Positions 44,536-51,966 of a stretch of 64,000 nt of DNA are shown here, in pieces. The notes beneath the pieces are model-generated. The model saw nothing but the letters and a program-made list of their open reading frames with translations, did no database searches and was not told where the DNA came from. The translations under genes and the position numbers were made by a program. This stretch comes from Synechococcus sp. CS-1328. Its GTDB lineage: Bacteria; Cyanobacteriota; Cyanobacteriia; PCC-6307; Cyanobiaceae. Every line of letters begins with the position of its first letter. The stretch's first letter is position 1. The stretch covers positions 1-64,000 of the forward strand of contig NZ_JAHLYT010000070.1 of assembly GCF_025128095.1 (NCBI RefSeq), read 5' to 3'.

Positions 44536-44787
44536 ATGGCCCGCCCCAGCATCGCTCTGTTTCTTGCCACCGCTGGCCTGATGGCCGGAGCCGTGGGCTG
44601 CGGCAAGGCACCTGACTCCGACAGTGGCGGTGAAGAGTCGTCCGACATGAGCGCGCCGGCTCCGAAGACGGCACCGATGATGCAGAAAGAACCGAAGGGC
44701 GAGGGGGCGATGCAGGGCAAGCCCAAGGATCAGGAGATGCACGGTTCAGATGAAGGCGGCGAGGGCGGCGAGGGCGGGGAGGAGTGA
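44536..44787 (+). CDS. small Gly/Glu/Met-rich lipoprotein
   Basis: 83 residues. A lipoprotein signal (ALFLATAGLMAGAVGC) is followed by a fully hydrophilic, low-complexity tail with several Met and Lys-Pro pairs, ending in repeated GEGG units. No domain is recognised. Start 44536 gives a good signal peptide. The stop overlaps the GTG of the potassium channel gene as GTGA, so the two are translationally coupled. The Met/Glu-rich tail might bind metal, but this is a guess. Confidence 0.6.
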   Translation: MARPSIALFLATAGLMAGAVGCGKAPDSDSGGEESSDMSAPAPKTAPMMQKEPKGEGAMQGKPKDQEMHGSDEGGEGGEGGEE

Positions 44788-45725
44788 GCCAGCGGCGGCC
44801 ACAGCGCCGACCACCCGAGCAACGGGAGCAGGCCAGACGCCTGAGGGGCCTGTTGACAATGACCGAGGCACAGAGCGGGTTCCGCCACTGGCGAGAGCCC
44901 TACCTGCTGATGCTGTCCGTGTCGTGGCCCCTGTTCCTGGGGCTGATCACGACGCTGTACCTGCTGATCAACCTGCTCTTCGCCGCGCTGTACCGGCTGG
45001 ATCCGGCCGGCATCGGCGGGGTTTCAGGCGGAGGCGCGGCCAGTTTCGCGGACGCCTTCTTCTTCAGCGTCCAGACCCTGGGCTCGATCGGCTACGGCGT
45101 GCTCCACCCCAGCAGCCTCGCCGCCCACCTGATCGTGACCGCCGAGGCGCTGACGGGGCTGATCTTCATCGCCCTCACCACCGGCCTGGCCTTTGCCCGC
45201 TTTTCCCGCAGCTCGGCCCGGATCCGTTTTTCCAGACTGGCGGCGGTGCATCCCTACAACGGCGTTCCCACCCTCACCTTCCGGGTGGCCAATGAGCGCC
45301 GCAACACCATTCTGGGAGCCAACCTGAAGGCCTACCTCAGCATCGACGAGCGCAGCAGCGAAGGCCACCGGATGCGCCGACTGCATCCCCTGCGCCTCAG
45401 CCGGGAGGACGGCATCGCCTTCACCCTGGCCTGGACGGCGATGCATCCGATCAACCGCGACAGCCCCCTGTGGGGACTGGGTCCCGACCAGCTGGCGGTG
45501 GGCCATGCCGAAGTGGTGGTGTCCTTCAGCGGCACCGACGGGATCCTGGAGCGTCCGATCCACGCCCACGCCAGCTATCCGGTGGACTGCATCGCCTACG
45601 GGCGCTGCTTCGTGGACATGGTGGAAACCGACGGTCCCCGCGCGGTGATCGACTTCTCCCGGTTCAACCAGACGCGTGCCTGCCCGATGCCAGACCCCGT
45701 GGAGCAACTGGCTGACAGGAGCTGA
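44784..45725 (+). CDS. inward-rectifier-type potassium channel (KirBac)
   Basis: 313 residues from a GTG; an ATG at 44859 would give 288. The slide helix (HWREPYLLMLSVSWPLF) leads into TM1. The pore loop reads FFFSVQTLGSIGYGVLHP, with selectivity filter SIGYG at 101-105 in place of the usual T(I/V)GYG, then TM2 (LIFIALTTGLAFARFSR). The cytoplasmic immunoglobulin-like domain follows (RIRFSRLAAVHPYNGVPTLTFRVANERRNTI, continuous in the frame; HASYPVDCIAYGRCFVDM). All are hallmarks of KirBac channels. It passes K+ across the plasma membrane. It is coupled to a small lipoprotein upstream. Confidence 0.92.
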   Translation: MSQRRPQRRPPEQREQARRLRGLLTMTEAQSGFRHWREPYLLMLSVSWPLFLGLITTLYLLINLLFAALYRLDPAGIGGVSGGGAASFADAFFFSVQTLGSIGYGVLHPSSLAAHLIVTAEALTGLIFIALTTGLAFARFSRSSARIRFSRLAAVHPYNGVPTLTFRVANERRNTILGANLKAYLSIDERSSEGHRMRRLHPLRLSREDGIAFTLAWTAMHPINRDSPLWGLGPDQLAVGHAEVVVSFSGTDGILERPIHAHASYPVDCIAYGRCFVDMVETDGPRAVIDFSRFNQTRACPMPDPVEQLADRS

Positions 45726-45838
45726 CCTCCAGACCCGAAACCTGCCAGTCCAGACAGTCTCCATGAGGGATTCCCGGCGTCATCGGCTCAGTAGAGCCCT
45801 GTCAGCTGCCTAGGATCACTCTAGCTATGAGCTGATTT

Positions 45839-46753
45839 CTGATCCCTCTTCGCCGCCGGCTGGCCTACGGATGTGGCCCCGTTCTGATCATCCTCAACCA
45901 TCTGGGCTGCCTGCTGCTGCTGAGCACGGGTCTGGAGCTGGGAGCAGCGCTGTGGGCCGTTGGGCTCTATCTGGCACGGATGCTGGCCACCACGGCGATC
46001 TACCACCGGCTGATCACCCACGGCAGTTACCGGGCACCGCGGCCGATCTGGTGGCTTGGCTCCCTGGTGGCGGCCTCCTCCGGACAGATGGGACCGAGCT
46101 GGTGGAAGGCCCATCACCAGCAGCACCATCGCCATGTGGACACCCCCGGCGACCCACACAGCCCACTGCAGCCGGCGCCGGGCTGGTGGCATGGCCTCTG
46201 GCGTTCCCAGGCGGGCTGGCTGCTGAGCAGCAGCTTCTTCCCGGAACAGCTGCCTGCGGATGTGGAAGCCGATCCGGTGCTGCGGGCGATCGACCGCTTG
46301 CACATGCTGCCGGTGCTGGCCCTGGCGGGCCTCTCCTACGCCCTGGGCGGCCTGCCCTGGCTGGCGGCCTTCTGCCTCAGCACCACGGTCCTGTTCCACG
46401 GGGTGGCGACGGTGAACTCCGCGGCCCACCTCTGGGGGGAGCAGCCGTTCGAGAGCGGCGATGCCAGCCGCAACAACCGCTGGGTCGCCCTGATCACCCT
46501 GGGTGAGGGTTGGCACAACCTGCACCATGCCTTCCCCTCCTCAGCCCGCCAGGGCCTGGGCCTGCGCCATGGCGAACCGGTTGTGCTGCCCGATCCCACC
46601 TATCGCTTCATCCTGCTGCTGAAGCAGCTCGGCCTGGCCAGCCAGCTGCGTCTCCCCTCTGACCAGGCCCTGCGGGCCCGCCGCCGCCAGAGCGGTGGCA
46701 CAGCCGATCTGATCCGACTGGACACCCAGCCAGCCAGCCGCCTGCGGGCCTGA
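45839..46753 (+). CDS. membrane fatty acid desaturase (delta-9 type)
   Basis: Three histidine boxes are intact: YHRLITHGSY, KAHHQQHHRHVDTPGD and GEGWHNLHHAFPSS, typical of acyl-lipid delta-9 desaturases using ferredoxin. The first ATG in frame is 45980, but the frame upstream encodes a good membrane helix (GPVLIILNHLGCLLLL) and LIPLRRRLAYGCG, which belong to the protein. That frame has no ATG, GTG or TTG; a TGA at 45833 closes it, preceded two codons earlier by ATG (45827-45829). I place the start tentatively at CTG 45839. The product is sure; the start is not. Confidence 0.8.
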   Translation: MIPLRRRLAYGCGPVLIILNHLGCLLLLSTGLELGAALWAVGLYLARMLATTAIYHRLITHGSYRAPRPIWWLGSLVAASSGQMGPSWWKAHHQQHHRHVDTPGDPHSPLQPAPGWWHGLWRSQAGWLLSSSFFPEQLPADVEADPVLRAIDRLHMLPVLALAGLSYALGGLPWLAAFCLSTTVLFHGVATVNSAAHLWGEQPFESGDASRNNRWVALITLGEGWHNLHHAFPSSARQGLGLRHGEPVVLPDPTYRFILLLKQLGLASQLRLPSDQALRARRRQSGGTADLIRLDTQPASRLRA

Positions 46754-47045
46754 CGCGGCATCAAGGGCGACAGCTCAGGGATGAGCGCTCAGTGAAAAGC
46801 GACAAGAGCTCAGTGACGCGAAAGCAGTCACAGGCACTGAGGTCGCTGCTGACACTGGCGAATGCCAAGAGAAATTTACCACATGGCTACACATATCGCA
46901 AGGAAACGCATCATTTGAATAGCGGACCCGTAGAGAATCCATACAACAACACTTCCGCATGATTCCCTCAGCCGGTTACACCTAGCATCGCGCCGGCCAT
47001 GACTGTTGTCGTGTGCCCTCCCCTAGCCCTTTTGCCATACCTCGC
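46754..47045. other. intergenic region upstream of the phycobilisome linker
   Basis: About 290 bases, AT-richer toward the middle. Two direct copies of GCTCAGTGA-like sequence occur at about 46788 and 46809. The stretch around 46870-46930 is AT-rich and is the probable promoter area for the linker gene, but no -10/-35 pair is convincing. No gene is seen. Confidence 0.4.
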
Positions 47046-47984
47046 ATGACCCTGGTCAGAGCGCCCCAGCTGGGCATTGATCGCTTCGCCAATGATCGCG
47101 ACAAGGAAAGCTGGTCGCACGCCTCCTCCGAAGACCGAAGCACCATCATCCGGGCGGTCTATCGGCAGGTTCTCGGCTATCAATACGTGATGGCCAGCGA
47201 ACGGCTGAGCGCCGTGGAATCCCTGTTCCGCAACGATTACCTCAACGTCCGTGAGCTGGTGCGGGCCGTCGCCAAGAGCGGCCTCTACCGCAGCCGCTTC
47301 TTCGAGAACAGCAATCCCTACCGCTTCATTGAGCTCAACCACAAGCATCTGCTGGGCCGGGCTCCCCAGAACAAGGCGGAGATGCTGCATCACTTCACGA
47401 TCCTGCAGGAGCAGGGTTACGAGGCAGAGATTGATTCCTACATCGATAGCGTCGAATATCAGGAACGCTTTGGTCAGGATACCGTTCCCTATCTGCACGG
47501 CTGGGATTATTCCAAGGGCCATGAGGGCCGCCAGTTCTCCTGGCTGATGCAACTGGCCCGTGGCGCCGCCGCCTCAGCCAAGGGCGACGCCTCCGGCAAC
47601 CAGTTCCGGCTTGGAAAAGCCCTCCATCAGGATCGGGCCCTGCCCATTCAGGGTTCGGCAGCCCGGGTGGTGATTGTGTCCACCGATGGACCGTTCCAGG
47701 CCCTGGTGAGCACAACCCACGATCTGGGCGAGTCGTTCCAGTCCGGCGAGTTCCGCAGCACCCCCACCCAGAGCCATCGCCGCGAAGCCCTGCGGGTGGA
47801 TGCAGGCAGCCGCAGCAGCGACGCCTCCGGTCGGGTGGTGACGATCACCGCCACCGGCATCGCCGACAATTCCTATGTACGCAGTGGTGCCTACGTGCTG
47901 CGGATTCCCTTCAGCCGCATGAACGAGGCCCTGCGACGGGTCAATCGCCTCGGCGGCCGGGTCGTGGATGTGGTGGTGAGCTGA
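47046..47984 (+). CDS. phycobilisome rod linker polypeptide (CpcC/CpeC-like)
   Basis: 312 residues from ATG 47046 (GTG 47013 also possible). The PBS linker domain (about 25-165) shows IIRAVYRQVLGYQYVMASERL, VRELVRAVAKSGLYRSRFF, RFIELNHKHLLGRAPQNKAEM and YEAEIDSYIDSVEYQERFG. A CpcD-like domain ends the protein (GRVVTITATGI, RSGAYVLRIPFSRMNEALRRV). This two-domain layout is that of rod linkers joining phycocyanin or phycoerythrin hexamers; which phycobiliprotein it serves is not certain. No phycobiliprotein genes are adjacent, so it stands alone. It converges on acsF. Confidence 0.88.
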   Translation: MTLVRAPQLGIDRFANDRDKESWSHASSEDRSTIIRAVYRQVLGYQYVMASERLSAVESLFRNDYLNVRELVRAVAKSGLYRSRFFENSNPYRFIELNHKHLLGRAPQNKAEMLHHFTILQEQGYEAEIDSYIDSVEYQERFGQDTVPYLHGWDYSKGHEGRQFSWLMQLARGAAASAKGDASGNQFRLGKALHQDRALPIQGSAARVVIVSTDGPFQALVSTTHDLGESFQSGEFRSTPTQSHRREALRVDAGSRSSDASGRVVTITATGIADNSYVRSGAYVLRIPFSRMNEALRRVNRLGGRVVDVVVS

Positions 47985-47990
47985 GGGCCG

Positions 47991-48021
47991 CTGCTCAGGG
48001 TCACAAGCGACACCTGAGCAG
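47991..48021 (+). terminator. hairpin downstream of the linker gene
   Basis: A perfect 9-bp stem, CTGCTCAGG (47991-47999) with CCTGAGCAG (48013-48021) and a 13-base loop, lies just after the linker stop. No T-run follows, so it may be a stabilising hairpin rather than a full terminator. Confidence 0.45.
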
Positions 48022-48024
48022 CAC

Positions 48025-48047
48025 GGGCTCCCCGATGGCGGGAGCCC
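48025..48047. terminator. bidirectional hairpin between convergent linker and acsF
   Basis: A perfect 8-bp stem GGGCTCCC (48025-48032) / GGGAGCCC (48040-48047) with a 7-base loop sits in the 70 bases between two converging genes. It is suited to ending transcription from both sides, though T-tracts are weak. Confidence 0.5.
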
Positions 48048-48054
48048 CCTCAAC

Positions 48055-49116
48055 TCAGGCCACAGCGGGCACCCCGGAGGCGACGGGGCGGTTCAGGCCG
48101 GCATCGCTGCGTTCCATCGGCTGCCAGAACTGGCGCCAGAGAAGGCCGGCGAAGCGCAGCCGCAGGCCGAGGCGACGCAGGACGCCAGCCGACTGATCAC
48201 GGCGCAGCTCGCGATAGGTGGAGACCAGTTGATCGCGCAGTGACAGGTAGGCGCTGCCCTTAAGATCGAAGACCACCGGAAAGGCCCGCCGGGCGGTGCG
48301 ATTGGTCTTTCGCATCACCTCGGCATCGAAGGCGGCCGGATCCATGCCCAACAGCCGGTAGAAATCACCCCGCTCACACACCGTGAGGCTGTGGGTAAGA
48401 AAAACCGACCAGAGGAAGAATCGACTCAGCAGCCGCCCTTGAAGCCCCTGGCGCAGGCCAGGCCAGCAACGGATCAAGAGGTTGAAGATGTCGCCGTGAC
48501 GGTTCTCGTCCTGACACCAGGGCTCGAAAAAATCGAACAACGGCGCGAAGGCATGGTCAGGATGGGCCTTGAGATGGCGGTCGATGAGGATGTAACGCCA
48601 GTAGCCGATTTTTTCCGAGAGATAGACCGAATACAGCACCCAGCTGAGCGGAAACCAGGTGATCGGCCGCTTGGTGCTGAGGCTGGGCAGATCGATCTCG
48701 ATGTCTTCGGCCACAAGAGCACGGTTGAGGAAGCCGGCGTGGCGCGCCTCGTCGCGGGCCATCAGGCTGAACAGGCGGCTGAGCTCAGGACGGCCGGCCT
48801 TCTGCAATCGGCGGGAGAGCTCCTTGAACAGCAGAAAGCCGGAAAACTCCGATACGCAGGAGCGCACCAGATAGCTCTCATAGGCCTCCTTCTCCGCTGC
48901 TGAAAGGTGGCCCAGCCGGTTCAGCGGGGCCTTGCGATCAAAGTGCTCGCGGTTGTAGTCGGCCTCCATCTCGCCGAGCATGGCCTCGAAGCCGGCGCTC
49001 TGGATGGTGAGATCGGTGCGGGCCGCCTTGTCGATTTCCGTGGTGTAGAAGCGCGGTGTCAGCAGGTCTTCACGCAGATGGGGAGCCGGGGGGATGGCAG
49101 GGGCAGTGGTGGTCAT
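48055..49116 (-). CDS. acsF: Mg-protoporphyrin IX monomethyl ester oxidative cyclase AcsF
   Basis: 353 residues, normal length. AcsF (ChlE) is the diiron enzyme forming the isocyclic ring of chlorophyll using oxygen. Conserved blocks are LREDLLTPRFYTTEID, EMEADYNREHFDR, ESYLVRSCVSEFSGFLLFKEL, the metal ligands in LMARDEARHAGFLN and CQDENRHGDIFN, and a C-terminal VFDLKGSAYLSLRDQL. Cyanobacteria may have two copies, one for low oxygen. This one is 4.4 kb from the ho-hemN pair and divergent from an ArsR regulator, so it could be the low-oxygen copy, but that is inference. Confidence 0.93.
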   Translation of the reverse strand: MTTTAPAIPPAPHLREDLLTPRFYTTEIDKAARTDLTIQSAGFEAMLGEMEADYNREHFDRKAPLNRLGHLSAAEKEAYESYLVRSCVSEFSGFLLFKELSRRLQKAGRPELSRLFSLMARDEARHAGFLNRALVAEDIEIDLPSLSTKRPITWFPLSWVLYSVYLSEKIGYWRYILIDRHLKAHPDHAFAPLFDFFEPWCQDENRHGDIFNLLIRCWPGLRQGLQGRLLSRFFLWSVFLTHSLTVCERGDFYRLLGMDPAAFDAEVMRKTNRTARRAFPVVFDLKGSAYLSLRDQLVSTYRELRRDQSAGVLRRLGLRLRFAGLLWRQFWQPMERSDAGLNRPVASGVPAVA

Positions 49117-49308
49117 CTGTTTAGCAGGAGCGGGTCAGGGTTCGGCAGGAGCAGATCGGAAGAAACAGAGGCGCCAACTCAGGCGCGCAGCCAGGGGGAT
49201 CAGCCGGGCGAAAGGGGAGAAGGGGAGACGAGACGAGGGCGAGACGGGGCGAGAGAGAGACGGGAAGGACAGGACGGGCTGGGCTGGGCTGGGACGAATT
49301 AAAACAAC
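49117..49308. other. purine-rich acsF-arsR intergenic region
   Basis: About 190 bases between divergent genes. The plus strand from 49195 to 49300 is nearly all G/A with GAGACG- and GGGCT-type short repeats. The acsF promoter should be near its left end, and an AT-rich gaattaaaac at 49295-49304 may be part of the regulator's promoter. No gene is seen. Confidence 0.4.
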
Positions 49309-49322
49309 AGCATCATGATGCT
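49309..49322. promoter_or_regulatory. 14-bp perfect palindrome at the ArsR start (candidate operator)
   Basis: AGCATCATGATGCT is an exact palindrome and contains the first candidate ATG (49315) of the ArsR gene. Placement at the start of a dimeric winged-helix regulator, opposite acsF, suggests autoregulation and possible control of both directions. If it is an operator, the next ATG (49339) is the likelier start. Confidence 0.45.
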
Positions 49323-49734
49323 ACGTCTTCCCAGTTTCATGGCAACAGCAGAGCGCGTTGAGCAGATGATGGAGATCCGCGCTAAGCTTCGGGCCCAGCC
49401 ATCGCCGCCTGTTGCGGCCCCCTCCGCGATGGACGCCCTCGCCGAATACTTCAAGGTCTTCTCCGAACCCAACCGGCTCTCCGTGCTCGACGCCCTGCGC
49501 GCCGGACCTCTCAATGTGACGGCCGTGGTGGAGAAGACAGGCCACAGCCAGGCCCTGGTGTCCAAGCACCTCAAGCTGCTCACGATCGCCGGCGTGGTGC
49601 GGCGACGGCCGGAGGGCAGCCTGGTCTTCTACGAGGTGATCGATAAAAGCGTGTTCAAGTTGCTGGCCCGCGCCGAGAAGTTGATGCTCACGGCGAAGCG
49701 CCAGCAGCTCGACGCCCTCGCGGCCATTCTCTGA
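49315..49734 (+). CDS. ArsR-family winged-helix regulator without cysteines
   Basis: 139 residues from 49315, or 131 from ATG 49339. The DNA-binding domain is clear: LAEYFKVFSEPNRLSVLDALRAG, LNVTAVVEKTGHSQALVSKHLKLL, and VVRRRPEGSLVFYEVID. There is no cysteine anywhere, so neither the classic metal site nor a disulfide redox switch of the family is possible; sensing would need histidines, a ligand or a partner. It is divergent from acsF, with a palindrome at its start. A pentapeptide-repeat gene follows 17 bases downstream. Confidence 0.87.
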   Translation: MMLRLPSFMATAERVEQMMEIRAKLRAQPSPPVAAPSAMDALAEYFKVFSEPNRLSVLDALRAGPLNVTAVVEKTGHSQALVSKHLKLLTIAGVVRRRPEGSLVFYEVIDKSVFKLLARAEKLMLTAKRQQLDALAAIL

Positions 49735-49751
49735 CGGGCTGCCGAGCTGCT

Positions 49752-50429
49752 GTGTCGTCTCCCTCCTCTGCAGACTTACCTGCCTCGCCAGGTCTGCCCA
49801 CCGATCTCGAGAGCCTGCGCCAGGCCCTCGCCGCTGGAGATCGGCAGTTCCCGGGCCTGCAGCTCAGCGATCTCGATGGTGTCGATCTCGACCTCAGCGA
49901 CTGTGACCTCAGCGGCGGCACCTTCCAGGAAGCCCGCTTCGGCCGCAGCCGCTGGCAACGGGCCAAGGTGGCCCGCTGCCGTTTCCAGGGGGCCCTGCTG
50001 TGGGGAGCGGATCTCTCCGGACTACAGGCCGCGGGGTCCTTCTGGCACGATGCGGATCTCTCCGGTGCCCGGCTCCAGAACGCCGACTTCTCCGGGGCCC
50101 TGATGCACCGCTGCTGCCTGCGGGGGGTGGTGGCGGCCGCCAGCCACTGGCGCGACACGCGCCTTGTGGAGGCGGATTTCCGCAGCGGCCTCGACCAGCT
50201 CACCGATCTGGGCCGCGCCGATCTGCGGGGCGCCGATCTCAGCTATGCCCAGCTGCAGGGCGCCCAGCTGCACGGCGCCGACCTGCGCAGCGCCTGCCTC
50301 TACGGCGCCAACCTCTCAGGCGCCGATCTGAGCGAAGCCGATCTGAGCGGCTGCGACCTGCGCGACACATCCATGGCCAGCGCACGCCTCGACAAGGCCG
50401 TCCTCAGAGGCACCCTGCTGCCCGACTGA
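49752..50429 (+). CDS. pentapeptide-repeat protein
   Basis: 225 residues from a GTG. After a ~35-residue leader the sequence is tandem A(D/N)LxX repeats in two blocks: LSDLDGVDLDLSDCDLSGG to GALMHRC, and LGRADLRGADLSYAQLQGAQLHGADL to the end (continuous in the frame). These fold as a right-handed quadrilateral beta helix. No signal peptide or fused domain is present, so it is cytosolic with unknown partner. Cyanobacteria have many such proteins. It follows the ArsR gene closely and may be co-transcribed. Confidence 0.88.
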   Translation: MSSPSSADLPASPGLPTDLESLRQALAAGDRQFPGLQLSDLDGVDLDLSDCDLSGGTFQEARFGRSRWQRAKVARCRFQGALLWGADLSGLQAAGSFWHDADLSGARLQNADFSGALMHRCCLRGVVAAASHWRDTRLVEADFRSGLDQLTDLGRADLRGADLSYAQLQGAQLHGADLRSACLYGANLSGADLSEADLSGCDLRDTSMASARLDKAVLRGTLLPD

Positions 50430-50529
50430 GCGCCCCCTGATCCCCTCACCTCAGTAGACCTCGCCGGAGTGAGCTCACCCGATTGACATAGCTTGAGCCG
50501 CAGCGATGGGCATCGAGAGCTCCCCTGCC

Positions 50530-51936
50530 ATGAGCGACCACTTCGATCTGATCGTGCTCGGTGCCGGCTCCGGCGGCCTGGCCGCCGCCAAACGGGCCGC
50601 GTCCTACGGCGCCCGCGTGGCGATCGTGGAAGGGGATCGGGTGGGCGGCACCTGCGTGATCCGCGGCTGCGTGCCCAAGAAACTGCTGGTCTACGGCTCC
50701 GCCTACCGGCACCTGCTGGCCGATGCGGCCAGCTACGGCTGGTCGACGGGAGAGGTGCGCCACGACGCCGGCACCCTGCTCGCCAACGTGCGCGCCGAAG
50801 TGGATCGGCTCAACCAGTTGCACATCGGCCTGCTCGAGAAGGCGGGGGTGGAGCTGGTGCGCGGCTGGGGCCACTTCCTCGATGCCCACGGCGTGGCGGT
50901 GACGGCAACACCAGCCACATTCCATGAGCAGACCATGGAAGCGGAGTCGGCCCCCGGCAGCCCGCCCCGGATCCTGCGCGGTGAACGGATCCTGATCGCC
51001 GTGGGGGGCCGCCCCACCCGCCCGTTGATCCAGGGGGCCGAGCACTGCTGGGTGAGCGACGACCTGTTCCTGCTCGAATGGTTGCCGGAGCGGGTCGTGA
51101 TCGTGGGTGCGGGCTTCATCGCCTGCGAATTCGCCTGCATCCTCAATGGGCTGGGCGTCCAGGTGACCCAACTGGTGCGCGGTGATCACCTGCTGCGCGG
51201 CTTTGATCTGGAGGCCGCCCACGCCGTGCAGGAGGGCATGGAGGCGGGCGGCATCGACATCCGCTTCGCCCACAGCCCTGCCCAGATCGCAGGAGAGCCG
51301 GGGGCCCTGGTGGTGACCACCCAGAGCGGTGAACAAATGGCCTGTGGTGGGGTGTTGCTGGCCACCGGCCGCCATCCCTATCTCGAGCCTCTCCACCTGG
51401 ATGCGGCCGGCGTGGCCACAGACAACGGCCGGCGCATTCCAGTGGACAGAAACCAGACCACCAACGTGCCCCATATCTACGCAGTGGGAGATGCCACCGA
51501 CGTGATCAACCTCACCCCGGTGGCGGTGGATGAGGGGCGCGCCTTCGCCGACTCGGTGTATGGCGGCAAGCCCAGGCAGGTGAACCACGACCTGGTTGCC
51601 AGTGCCGTGTTCAGTCAGCCGGAACTGGCCACGGTGGGCCTGAGCGAAGAGGAGGCGATCGCCCGCTGCGGCCCTGAGGGCCTGCGGGTGCATCGGGCCC
51701 GGTTCCGCCCCATGGCCCAGGCCCTGCCCGCTCGCGGCCCGCGGGTGCTGCTCAAGCTGGTGGTGGAGGCGGCCACCGACAAGGTCCTGGGGGTTCAGAT
51801 GGTGGGTGAGCACGCCGCCGAGATCATCCAGATGGCCGCCATTGCGATCGGCATGGGAGCCACCAAGGCGGACTTCGACCGCACCATGGCCCTGCACCCC
51901 AGCGTGTCCGAAGAATTCGTGACCATGGCCAGCTGA
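50530..51936 (+). CDS. gor: glutathione reductase
   Basis: 468 residues from the ATG at 50530; the frame also has an ATG at 50506. The FAD site is LIVLGAGSGGLAAAKRAA. The redox disulfide is in GGTCVIRGCVPKKLLVYG. The NADPH domain has VVIVGAGFIACEFACIL, and YAVGDATDVINLTPVA and the C-terminal HPSVSEEFVTM (catalytic His-Glu) complete it. The enzyme keeps glutathione reduced in the cytosol. A 10-bp palindrome GTGAGCTCAC is at 50469-50478 upstream. It converges with a P-type ATPase. Confidence 0.92.
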   Translation: MSDHFDLIVLGAGSGGLAAAKRAASYGARVAIVEGDRVGGTCVIRGCVPKKLLVYGSAYRHLLADAASYGWSTGEVRHDAGTLLANVRAEVDRLNQLHIGLLEKAGVELVRGWGHFLDAHGVAVTATPATFHEQTMEAESAPGSPPRILRGERILIAVGGRPTRPLIQGAEHCWVSDDLFLLEWLPERVVIVGAGFIACEFACILNGLGVQVTQLVRGDHLLRGFDLEAAHAVQEGMEAGGIDIRFAHSPAQIAGEPGALVVTTQSGEQMACGGVLLATGRHPYLEPLHLDAAGVATDNGRRIPVDRNQTTNVPHIYAVGDATDVINLTPVAVDEGRAFADSVYGGKPRQVNHDLVASAVFSQPELATVGLSEEEAIARCGPEGLRVHRARFRPMAQALPARGPRVLLKLVVEAATDKVLGVQMVGEHAAEIIQMAAIAIGMGATKADFDRTMALHPSVSEEFVTMAS

Positions 51937-51938
51937 CT

Positions 51939-51965
51939 CCGAGCGTTCTGATTGAGACCGTTCGG
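51939..51965. terminator. weak hairpin between convergent gor and P-type ATPase
   Basis: CCGAGCG (51939-51945) pairs with CGTTCGG (51959-51965) using one G-T pair, followed by TTTAA on the plus strand. It is the only terminator-like structure in the 30-base gap. Confidence 0.4.
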
Positions 51966-51966
51966 T

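Noticed and set aside
50469-50478. GTGAGCTCAC palindrome before gor as a CRP site
   Set aside because: Too short and lacks the usual 6-base spacer of CRP-type sites; kept only as a note.
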